Shown here: piece by piece, positions 24,974 to 31,747 of the stretch | Numbering within the stretch: position 1 is the first letter of the stretch | Layout: each line of letters begins with the position of its first letter | Assembly (NCBI GenBank): GCA_002382645.1 | Contig: DFYP01000150.1 | Coordinates: forward strand, 1-36,920 | Reading direction: 5' to 3' | Length of the DNA stretch: 36,920 bases | Origin: Desulfovibrio sp. UBA4079 | GTDB taxonomy: Bacteria > Desulfobacterota > Desulfovibrionia > Desulfovibrionales > Desulfovibrionaceae | Notes under the pieces: generated by a model | The model's database searches: none | What the model saw: only the letters and a program-made list of their open reading frames with translations | What the model was told of the DNA's origin: nothing | Position numbers and translations under genes: made by a program

Positions 24974-24990
24974 TGTTGCAAAAGCGAACA
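24974..24990. promoter_or_regulatory. 17-bp dyad 1 (candidate activator-binding site)
   Basis: TGTTGCAAAAGCGAACA has the form TGTT-N9-AACA. It is an inverted copy of dyad 2 with 15 of 17 positions identical, and lies about 110 bp upstream of the predicted sigma54 start. TTGTTGCAA (24973-24981), which overlaps it, also recurs at 24861-24869. Confidence 0.55.
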
Positions 24991-25032
24991 AAAGGGGGTA
25001 GGATTTGAACTATCGTATTGAAATATCAGTGA

Positions 25033-25061
25033 TTGACCAAATGGCGCTGGCGTTCGATATT
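25033..25061 (+). promoter_or_regulatory. Candidate sigma70 promoter for the Lon-kinase-regulator operon
   Basis: TTGACC (25033-25038), 17 nt, then GATATT (25056-25061), a fair -35 and weak -10. Transcription would begin near 25,068, so dyad 2 would overlap the start point. This would allow repression by the operon's own regulator. No -24/-12 element with correct spacing faces this direction. Confidence 0.35.
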
Positions 25062-25069
25062 GCAACGCG

Positions 25070-25086
25070 TGTTCGCTTCCGCAACA
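25070..25086. promoter_or_regulatory. 17-bp dyad 2 (candidate activator-binding site)
   Basis: TGTTCGCTTCCGCAACA is the reverse complement of dyad 1 apart from two bases and again fits TGTT-N9-AACA. It lies 96 bp (about nine helical turns) from dyad 1, centre to centre, and 20 bp before the ATG of the Lon-type gene. A GCGTGTT/AACACGC inverted repeat (25067-25089) overlaps it. Confidence 0.55.
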
Positions 25087-25105
25087 CGCACCCGAGGAGG
25101 GGCGC

Positions 25106-27121
25106 ATGATCTTTTTCCGCAAACCCGAGGAACCCAGTCCCGAGCAGCAGGAAGGGTTGGACGGGCTCAAGGCCAAGGCCCAGGCCGCGGACCTTCCCGA
25201 GGCCACCCGCCGGGCCGTGGACACCGAGCTGGAGCGCCTGGCCAAGACCGACCCGGCCGTGGCCGAGTACGCCATCGGGGCCAACTATATTGAATGTCTC
25301 CTGGACCTGCCCTGGAACCGCCTGACCCAGGACAACCTGGACCTCAAGCGCGCCGAGGCCGTGCTCGACGGCAGCCACGCCGGGCTCGGCCAGGTCAAGG
25401 ACCGGGTCCTGGAATACCTGGCCCAGCGGACCATGGCCGCGCGCCGGGCCGCCTCCATCCTGGTGGTGGACGACGAGTCCATCGCCCGCAACAACCTCCG
25501 CCACATCCTCTCCCGCGAGGGCTACCAGGTGGAGGCCGCGGCCAACGGCGAGGAGGCCATGGACAAGGTCCGGCGCTGGGAGTTCGACCTCATCGTCACG
25601 GACCTCAAGATGGACCGCATGGACGGCATGACCCTGCTGGAGGAGGCCAAGAAGGTCTCGCCCAACACCAAGATCATGATCGTCACCGGCTACGCCACCG
25701 TGGACACGGCCGTGCAGGCCATGAAGACCGGGGCCGTGCACTACCTCTCCAAGCCCATCGAGCTGGACGAGCTGCGCAACGCGGTGCGCGAGATCCTCAA
25801 GAACAGCGCCCGGCACTACGGCTCGCGCTCGCCCATCCTGTGCTTCGCGGGCCCGCCCGGCGTGGGCAAGACCTCGGTGGGCATGGCCGTGGCCGAGGCC
25901 CTGGGCCGCAAGTTCTGCCGCCTGTCCCTGGCCGACCTGCGCGACGAGGCCGAGCTGCGGGGCCACCGCCGGACCTACGTGGGCGCCCTGCCCGGCCGCA
26001 TCGTCCAGGCCATCCGCGCCGTGGGCGTGAAGAATCCCGTGTTCATGCTCGACGAGATGGACAAGATCGCCCAGGACGTGAAGGGCGACCCGGCCTCGGT
26101 GCTCCTGGAAATCCTCGATCCGGAGCAGAACGACCGCTTCCTGGACCGCTACCTGGACGTGCCCTTCGACCTCTCCTCGGTGCTGTTCATCGCCACGGCC
26201 AACGGCACGGCCCGGCTGGCCGGCCCGGTGCTGGACCGCATGGAGGTGGTCACCTTCTCGGGCTATTCCGAGGCCGAGAAGCTGGAGATCGCCCGGCGCT
26301 TCCTGGTGCCCCGCCAGCTGCGCGAGCACGGTCTGACCCAGCCCTTCCCGGTGTTCAGCGACGCGGGCCTGTCCCTGATCATCCGCGAGCAGACCAACGA
26401 GGCCGGGGTGCGCAACCTGGACCGCGAGATCGGCCGGGTCTGCCGCAAGCTGGCCCGGGCCTGCCTGGAACAGGGCAAGCCCGGCTTCGAGGGCGAGATC
26501 GGCCCGGACCTGGTGGCCTCGCTCCTGGGCCCGGCGCGCTTCAGCCACGAGGCCGCGGCCGCGGCCCCGCGGGTGGGCGCGGCCACGGGCCTGGTCTGGT
26601 CCGAGGCCGGGGGCGAGCTCGTCTCGGTGGAGGCCTCGCGCATGCCCGGCACGGGGCAGCTCCTGCTCACCGGCTCCCTGGGCGAGGTGCTCAAGGAGTC
26701 GGCCCAGATCGCGCTCAGCCACATCCGCGGCAACGCCCAGCGCCTGGGCGTGGACCCCGGGTTCTTCTCCGGCCAGGACATCCACATCCACATCCCGGCC
26801 GGCGGGGTGAGCAAGGACGGGCCCTCGGCCGGGCTGACCATCGCCGTGGCCCTGGTCTCCCTGCTCACCGGGCAGCCGGTGCGCGGGGACGTGGCCCTGT
26901 CCGGCGAGATCTCCCTGTCCGGCCGCGTGCTGCGGGTGGCGGGCATCCGTGAAAAGCTCCTGGCCGCCGTGCGCGGCGGGGTGCGCCGGGTGGTCCTGCC
27001 CGAGGAGAACGCCGCCGACGTGGAAACCCTGCGCCGGGCCTCCCCGGGCCTGCCGGAGACGCTCCTGGCCCGGGACATCGACGCGGCCCTGGCCGCGGCC
27101 CTGGAGGGAGCAAAGCCATGA
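25106..27121 (+). CDS. Lon-type ATP-dependent protease with an inserted receiver domain
   Basis: A 671-residue protein. Residues 1-110 match the helical segment that precedes the Lon ATPase (YIECLLDLPWNRLTQDNLDL, then HAGLGQVKDRVLEYLA); the Lon N-terminal substrate-binding domain is absent. A complete receiver follows (about 115-235): acidic Asp122/Asp123, phospho-acceptor Asp166 (VTDLKM), Thr in VTGYAT and Lys216 (SKP). The Lon AAA+ module has Walker A GPPGVGKTS (Lys255) and Walker B FMLDEMDK (Asp316/Glu317). The C-terminal Lon protease has the catalytic dyad Ser574 (KDGPSAG) and Lys617 (REKLLAA), so it should be active. Phosphorylation probably gates proteolysis (inference). GAGGAGG precedes the ATG. 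Its TGA overlaps the kinase ATG (ATGA). Confidence 0.9.
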   Translation: MIFFRKPEEPSPEQQEGLDGLKAKAQAADLPEATRRAVDTELERLAKTDPAVAEYAIGANYIECLLDLPWNRLTQDNLDLKRAEAVLDGSHAGLGQVKDRVLEYLAQRTMAARRAASILVVDDESIARNNLRHILSREGYQVEAAANGEEAMDKVRRWEFDLIVTDLKMDRMDGMTLLEEAKKVSPNTKIMIVTGYATVDTAVQAMKTGAVHYLSKPIELDELRNAVREILKNSARHYGSRSPILCFAGPPGVGKTSVGMAVAEALGRKFCRLSLADLRDEAELRGHRRTYVGALPGRIVQAIRAVGVKNPVFMLDEMDKIAQDVKGDPASVLLEILDPEQNDRFLDRYLDVPFDLSSVLFIATANGTARLAGPVLDRMEVVTFSGYSEAEKLEIARRFLVPRQLREHGLTQPFPVFSDAGLSLIIREQTNEAGVRNLDREIGRVCRKLARACLEQGKPGFEGEIGPDLVASLLGPARFSHEAAAAAPRVGAATGLVWSEAGGELVSVEASRMPGTGQLLLTGSLGEVLKESAQIALSHIRGNAQRLGVDPGFFSGQDIHIHIPAGGVSKDGPSAGLTIAVALVSLLTGQPVRGDVALSGEISLSGRVLRVAGIREKLLAAVRGGVRRVVLPEENAADVETLRRASPGLPETLLARDIDAALAAALEGAKP

Positions 27122-28572
27122 CCGCGCGCCTGCACCTGCCCATCCGCCACAAGGTGGCCCTGGGCATCGTGGCCGCCATGCTCGCCCTGGGCCTGCTGGG
27201 GGCCGTGTCCTACCACCACCTGGCCCAGATCGAGGAGGCCCTGCGCCTGGCCGAGGTGGTGGACGATCTGGCCAACGACATCCTGGAAGTGCGCCGGTAC
27301 GAGAAGAACTACCTGCTCTATTCCCTGGAGGAGGACTTCCAGGAGAGCCTGCGCTACGCCGACCTGGGCCTCGCGAGCATCGAGCGCATCGCCCGGGATG
27401 AGACCGCGGTGCGGACCTCCGCGGCCGGGGCCGACGGCTTCGCCCGCCTGCGCATCCTGCTGTTGCGCTACAAGGAGGGGGTGCTCAAGCTGGCCGGGAG
27501 CCAAGGAGCCAAGGCCGCCGAGCTGGAGGCCGCGCGCAACGACCTGCGCGAGCACGGCAAGGCCCTGGTGGAGACCTCCCAGCGCTTCGTGGCCGACCAG
27601 CGCGAGGGCATCCTGCGCATTGTCAACAGCCTCAAGCAGCAGCTGCTCCTGTCCATCGGCGCGGCCCTGGGCCTGGGCCTGGCCTTCGCCTGGTTCGTGG
27701 GCCGAAACATCATCCAGGCCCTGCGACTGATCAACCGCTCCACGGCCCAGATCGCCCAGGGCGACTTCACGCCCCTGCCCGTGCCCGACAGCCACGACGA
27801 GACCCGCAACGTGGCCGAGGCCTTCAACCGCATGATCGTGGAGCTGGAGAAGCGCCAGAACCAGCTGGTCCAGGAAAAGAAGCTGGCCTCCCTGGGCGTG
27901 CTCACCTCGGGCATCGCCCACCAGCTGAACAACCCGCTCAACAACATCTCCACCTCCTGCCAGATCCTGCGCGAGGAAGGCGTGATCCAGGAGGACGAGT
28001 TCACCCGGGAGCTGCTGGACAACATCTACCACGAGGTCCTGCGCTCGCGGGATATCGTCAAGGGACTCCTGGAGTTCTCGCGGGTCACGGACTTCTCGCT
28101 CAAGCCCGTGTCCCTGGACGCCGTGGTGGAGCGCTCCATGCGCCTGGTGGCCAGCCAGCTCCCCGCAGGCGTGGAGACCGAGCGGGACATCCCGGCGGAC
28201 CTCCTCGTGCCCATGGACGCCCAGCGCATGCAGGAGGTCTTCCTGAACCTGTTCATCAACGCCATGCAGGCCATCACCCCGCCGGGCCGGATCAGCGTGC
28301 GGGCCGAGGCCGACGCCGCCCGCGGCCAGGCCGTGATCCGGGTGGCCGACAGCGGCACGGGCATCAAGCCCGAGCACCTGGGCCGCATCTTCGACCCCTT
28401 CTACACCTTGAAGGAGGTGGGCAAGGGCACGGGCCTGGGCCTGTCCATCGTCTTCGGGATCATCAAGAAGCACGGCGGGACCATCGTGGCCGAGAACCGC
28501 CAGGACGGCCCGGGCGCGGTGTTCACCATCCGCCTGCCCCTGGAGCGGCCGGAGCAGGAGGCCCGCCCGTGA
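27118..28572 (+). CDS. Sensor histidine kinase with helical-bundle periplasmic domain
   Basis: A 484-residue kinase with TM1 (about 12-32), a periplasmic all-helical region (about 35-172) containing VRRYEKNYLLYS, as in four-helix or HBM-type sensors, TM2 (about 175-198), HAMP (about 198-250), and a phospho-acceptor helix with His268 in GIAHQLNNPL. The HATPase domain is complete (N box LNLFINAMQAI, G1 DSGTGI, G2 GKGTGLGLS). It overlaps both neighbours: ATGA with the Lon-type gene and GTGA with the regulator gene. The natural reading is that it phosphorylates both receivers encoded beside it, the one in Lon and the one in the sigma54 activator. The signal is unknown. Confidence 0.92.
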   Translation: MTARLHLPIRHKVALGIVAAMLALGLLGAVSYHHLAQIEEALRLAEVVDDLANDILEVRRYEKNYLLYSLEEDFQESLRYADLGLASIERIARDETAVRTSAAGADGFARLRILLLRYKEGVLKLAGSQGAKAAELEAARNDLREHGKALVETSQRFVADQREGILRIVNSLKQQLLLSIGAALGLGLAFAWFVGRNIIQALRLINRSTAQIAQGDFTPLPVPDSHDETRNVAEAFNRMIVELEKRQNQLVQEKKLASLGVLTSGIAHQLNNPLNNISTSCQILREEGVIQEDEFTRELLDNIYHEVLRSRDIVKGLLEFSRVTDFSLKPVSLDAVVERSMRLVASQLPAGVETERDIPADLLVPMDAQRMQEVFLNLFINAMQAITPPGRISVRAEADAARGQAVIRVADSGTGIKPEHLGRIFDPFYTLKEVGKGTGLGLSIVFGIIKKHGGTIVAENRQDGPGAVFTIRLPLERPEQEARP

Positions 28573-29927
28573 GCGACCTGCCCGCCCTGGTCCTGGTGGT
28601 GGACGACGAGCCCATCGCCCGCAAGAACCTGGCCCACGTGCTCGGCCGCCAGGGCTGCCAGGTGACCCAGGCCGCCGACGGACGCCAGGCCCTGACCGAG
28701 CTGGCCAAGAGCGAATTCGACCTGGTGGTCACGGACCTCATGATGGAGGGCGTGGACGGCCTGGAGGTGCTCAAGCGCACCAAGGAGCTCTGGCCCGACA
28801 CCGAGATCCTCATGGTCACCGGCTACCCCACGGTGGAGACCGCCGTGGAGGCCATGCGCCGGGGGGCCTACGACTACCTGGCCAAGCCCTACCAGATCGA
28901 GGAGGCCCGCCTGCTGGTCCAGAAGGCCCTGGAGAAGCGGCGGCTGCGCCTGGAGGTCCGCGAGCTGCGCGAGCGCATGCGCGAGCGCTCCGAGCCCCTG
29001 CCGATCATCGGCGACTCCCCGCCGGTGCGCCGGCTCAAGCAGGCCATCGCCCAGGTGGCGCCCACGGACTCCACGGTGCTCATCCTGGGCGAGACCGGCA
29101 CGGGCAAGGAGCTGGTGGCCCGCACACTGCACCTGTTGAGCCGCCGGGCCGAGGCCCGCTTCCTGGCCATCAACTGCGGGGCCTTCAACGAGGACCTCCT
29201 GGAGAACGAGCTGTTCGGCCACGAGGCCGGGGCCTTTTCCGGGGCCACCCGGATGAAGAAGGGCCTGTTCGAGTCCGCGCCCGGGGGCACGCTGTTCCTG
29301 GACGAGATGGGCGAGATGTCCCAGCCCATGCAGGTGAAACTCCTGCGGGCCATCCAGGAGCGGATCATCCGCCGGGTGGGCGGCACCGAGGACGTGCCCG
29401 TGGACGTGCGCATCGTGGCCGCCACCAACCGCGACCTCAAGCGCGAGGTGGAGGCCGGGCGCTTCCGCCAGGACCTCTACTACCGGCTCAACGTCATCAC
29501 CCTGAACGTGCCGCCCCTGTCCGAGCGGCCCGGGGACATCCCCCTGCTCTGCCAGTTCTTCCTGGCCAAGGCCTCGCGCCTCCTGGACAAGCCCCAACTG
29601 ACCCTGTCCCCGGAGGTGCCCGAGATCCTCTCGCGCTACGCCTTCCCGGGCAATGTCCGGGAGCTGGAGAACATCATGGAGCGGGCCGCGGTCCTGGCCG
29701 AGGACGGGGTGGTGGAGCCCCGGCACCTGCCCCAGGACCTCCACGACGCCGACGTGCGCGTGGCCCGGCCCGGGTTCAGCGAGCCCGTGACCCTGGAGGA
29801 GAACGAGCGCCGCTACATCTCCTGGGTCCTGGAGCAGACCGCGGGCAACCGGACCCAGGCGGCCAAGATCCTGGGCATCGACCGGGCCTCGCTCTGGCGC
29901 AAGGCCAAGAAGTTCGGACTGGACTAG
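28569..29927 (+). CDS. NtrC-family sigma54-dependent response regulator
   Basis: A 452-residue activator. The receiver has acidic residues in VVDDEP, phospho-acceptor Asp56 (VTDLMM), Thr in VTGYPT and Lys in AKPYQ. The AAA+ domain has Walker A GETGTGKE (Lys180), Walker B TLFLDEMGE and arginine fingers in the usual region. The C terminus is a Fis-type helix-turn-helix (NRTQAAKILGIDRASLWRKA). The sigma54-contact loop reads GAFSGA (221-226) rather than GAFTGA, a conservative Thr-to-Ser change. The GTG start overlaps the kinase stop. A sigma54 promoter and two dyads upstream of the divergent operon are its likely targets. A weak hairpin follows the stop. Confidence 0.95.
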   Translation: MSDLPALVLVVDDEPIARKNLAHVLGRQGCQVTQAADGRQALTELAKSEFDLVVTDLMMEGVDGLEVLKRTKELWPDTEILMVTGYPTVETAVEAMRRGAYDYLAKPYQIEEARLLVQKALEKRRLRLEVRELRERMRERSEPLPIIGDSPPVRRLKQAIAQVAPTDSTVLILGETGTGKELVARTLHLLSRRAEARFLAINCGAFNEDLLENELFGHEAGAFSGATRMKKGLFESAPGGTLFLDEMGEMSQPMQVKLLRAIQERIIRRVGGTEDVPVDVRIVAATNRDLKREVEAGRFRQDLYYRLNVITLNVPPLSERPGDIPLLCQFFLAKASRLLDKPQLTLSPEVPEILSRYAFPGNVRELENIMERAAVLAEDGVVEPRHLPQDLHDADVRVARPGFSEPVTLEENERRYISWVLEQTAGNRTQAAKILGIDRASLWRKAKKFGLD

Positions 29928-29954
29928 ACCCGCCTTTCCCGCGAACCGGCACCA

Positions 29955-29981
29955 GGCTCCCTGCAACAACGGCGGGGAGCC
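29955..29981 (+). terminator. Possible terminator after the sigma54 regulator
   Basis: A 10-bp stem with one wobble pair (29955-29964 with 29972-29981) and a 7-nt loop, 27 nt after the stop. No T-run follows, so termination is uncertain. Confidence 0.45.
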
Positions 29982-30032
29982 CTGTTCCACGCACTACAAG
30001 AAGACGCATATCCCCAACAAAACAACAGTGCA

Positions 30033-30089
30033 TTGATTTGTATCATGGTCTTGGCCTGATACAGCTGTCCTGTAGAGACATTGCTACAG
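30033..30089. promoter_or_regulatory. FNR/CRP-type box and two dyads upstream of the sigma-NrtA fusion
   Basis: TTGAT-TTGT-ATCAT (30033-30046) matches the FNR box TTGAT-N4-ATCAA at 9 of 10 positions. Overlapping it is TGTATCA (30039-30045) paired with TGATACA (30057-30063). Next comes CTGTAG (30070-30075) paired with CTACAG (30084-30089). All lie in an AT-rich, gene-free gap (29,982-30,209). The predicted sigma70 promoter is about 100 bp further downstream, so the FNR box would be far from it. Confidence 0.4.
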
Positions 30090-30141
30090 TCCAGATTTTC
30101 TCCAGAACATCGTTTTCCGCACTTATGCTTTTTTTAATATA

Positions 30142-30169
30142 TTGACTTGCTATATCAAGTGCTTATTAT
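30142..30169 (+). promoter_or_regulatory. Candidate sigma70 promoter of the sigma-NrtA fusion gene
   Basis: TTGACT (30142-30147), a 16-nt spacer and TATTAT (30164-30169). The start would be near 30,176, about 34 nt before the ATG. ACTTG/CAAGT half-sites (30145-30160) form a small inverted repeat across the spacer. Confidence 0.45.
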
Positions 30170-30209
30170 TACATAATATAACAATGTAGGAAGCGGAGGT
30201 GCCGCCGGC

Positions 30210-31613
30210 ATGACCACGCGCCCCCCCCTGGCCGCGCTTCTGGACAAGGCCCGCGCAGGCGATGCCACCGCCTGGCAGGGGCTCGTGGAACGCTTCCGGC
30301 CCTGGGCCCTGCGCCAGGCGCGGCGCCGCCTGCCCCCCGGCCTGCCGGCCGAGGACGCGGTGCAGGAAGCCCTGCTCATCGCCTGCTCCAAGCTCGGCGA
30401 CCTGCGCGAGGACCAGGCCTTTCCCTCCTGGCTGGCGGCGATCGTCAATTCCCAGTGCCTGCGCCTGATGAACGCCCGCCGGCCGGAACTCTCCCTGGAC
30501 GAGGCCGAGGTGCGCGGCCTGCTCCCGGCCAGGGGCGTGACCGATCCGGAAACCGCCCTGTGCACCCGGGAGATGCTCGCGGCCTTTGACGCCGCCCTGG
30601 AGGACCTGCCCGGCCGCCTGCGCGACGTCTGCCGCCTGCACTTCCGGCGCGGCCTGTCCGTGCCCGAGGTGGCCCAGGCCTGCGCCCTGCCCGAGGGCAC
30701 GGTGAAGAAGCGGCTGTTCACGGCCCGGCCCCTGCTCCAGGAGCGCCTGGCCCGGTTCCGCTGCGAGGACCTGTTCCGGGTGGGCTACATGCCCGTGAGC
30801 GACCACCTCCTGGCCATGTGCGCGGACCACCTGAACCAGGCCCGCGCCCTGCCCCTGCTCTCCCGGCGCTATCTCTCCTGGGCCGCGCTGACCCGGGACC
30901 TGGAGCGCGGCAGGCTGGACGCGGCCTTCATCATGACCCCTCTGGCCCTGGACCTGCACGGCCGGGGCACCCCGCTCCTGTACGTCCTGGACGGCCACCA
31001 CGACGGCAGCGCCATCTCCGTGGCCCGCAGCGAGGACCGGCCCTGGCGCATGGGCCTGCCCGGCCAGACCTCGACCCACAGCGTCCTGCTCCACCACCTG
31101 CTCCAGGAACGGCCCGAGCTGCCCCTTCTGCCCACCGTGGTGGTCAATCCCTCGGCCGTGGCCGGGTCCCTGCGGCAGAACGAGATCGGCTCGTTCTTCT
31201 GCGCCGAACCCTGGAGCGCCAAGTGCCGGTGCGAGGGCCTGACCGACCGGGTCCTGCTCTCCCGGGACATCCTGCCCGGGCACCTCTGCTGCATCCTGGC
31301 GGTGCGCCGGGAGTTCGCCCAGCGCCGGGGCCAGGTGGTGGCCGACTACGTGCGCCTGCTGCTCTCGGCCCGGGACCGGGTGCGCCGCGACCCGGCCTTT
31401 GCCGCCGGGGTGCAGTCCGCCCGCACGGGCATCGACCGGGACATCGCCCGGCTGGTCCTGGAGGAGCGGACCGTCAGCTTCGAGGACCTGGAGCCGGACA
31501 CCGGGCGCATGGCCTCCTTCACCCGCCTGGCCCACGCCGCCGGGGTCCTGCCCGATCCCGGGGTGCCGGAGGGCTTCGTCTGCAAGGATTTCGCCCTCCA
31601 GGCCTCGGCCTGA
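30210..31613 (+). CDS. ECF sigma factor fused to a cytoplasmic NrtA/NasS-like ligand-binding domain
   Basis: A 467-residue fusion. Residues about 8-90 are sigma region 2 (GDATAWQGLVERFRPWAL, LPAEDAVQEALLIA, FPSWLAAIVNSQCL). Residues about 125-185 are region 4 (LEDLPGRLRDVCRLHF, then helix-turn-helix LSVPEVAQACALPEGTVKKRL). From about 193 to the end it resembles nitrate/bicarbonate/sulfonate-binding proteins: VGYMPVSDHLL, YLSWAALTRDLERGRLDAAFI, IGSFFCAEPWSAK (compare GEPWNA in NrtA/CmpA) and RDILPGHL. There is no signal peptide or membrane helix, so the binding domain is cytosolic, as in the nitrate sensor NasS. I infer a ligand-controlled sigma factor. GGAGG precedes the ATG. The likely target is the oxidoreductase operon downstream. 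Confidence 0.85.
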   Translation: MTTRPPLAALLDKARAGDATAWQGLVERFRPWALRQARRRLPPGLPAEDAVQEALLIACSKLGDLREDQAFPSWLAAIVNSQCLRLMNARRPELSLDEAEVRGLLPARGVTDPETALCTREMLAAFDAALEDLPGRLRDVCRLHFRRGLSVPEVAQACALPEGTVKKRLFTARPLLQERLARFRCEDLFRVGYMPVSDHLLAMCADHLNQARALPLLSRRYLSWAALTRDLERGRLDAAFIMTPLALDLHGRGTPLLYVLDGHHDGSAISVARSEDRPWRMGLPGQTSTHSVLLHHLLQERPELPLLPTVVVNPSAVAGSLRQNEIGSFFCAEPWSAKCRCEGLTDRVLLSRDILPGHLCCILAVRREFAQRRGQVVADYVRLLLSARDRVRRDPAFAAGVQSARTGIDRDIARLVLEERTVSFEDLEPDTGRMASFTRLAHAAGVLPDPGVPEGFVCKDFALQASA

Positions 31614-31614
31614 A

Positions 31615-31638
31615 GCACGATTTTTTGCGATTTCGTGC
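31615..31638. repeat. Inverted repeat between sigma-NrtA and oxidoreductase genes
   Basis: GCACGA (31615-31620) pairs with TCGTGC (31633-31638) around a 12-nt T-rich loop, starting one base after the stop codon. It could be an operator or a weak terminator. The rest of the gap (31,639-31,747) has no clear -35/-10; it may hold a promoter for the fused sigma factor itself. Confidence 0.4.
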
Positions 31639-31747
31639 CCATCCGGGGAACTCTTTTCCTCCCGCCGCGCTCTCCATCTTTTAAGGACATCCGCACGGGC
31701 GGCCACGGCCCCGCCCGCGGTCCACACCTTGAATGGAGGGCAGCACG

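Noticed and set aside
25050..25066. Sigma54-like TGGCGTTCGATATTGCA facing the Lon-type gene
   Set aside because: The -24 and -12 halves are one base too far apart (11 nt between GG and GC), and this spacing is rarely functional.
26942..26956. Possible loss of the catalytic Lys in the Lon-type protease (GIREK instead of GLKEK)
   Set aside because: Counting from the catalytic Ser (43 residues, as in E. coli Lon Ser679/Lys722) shows that the catalytic Lys is the second one, Lys617, which is present; the Arg replaces a non-catalytic Lys.
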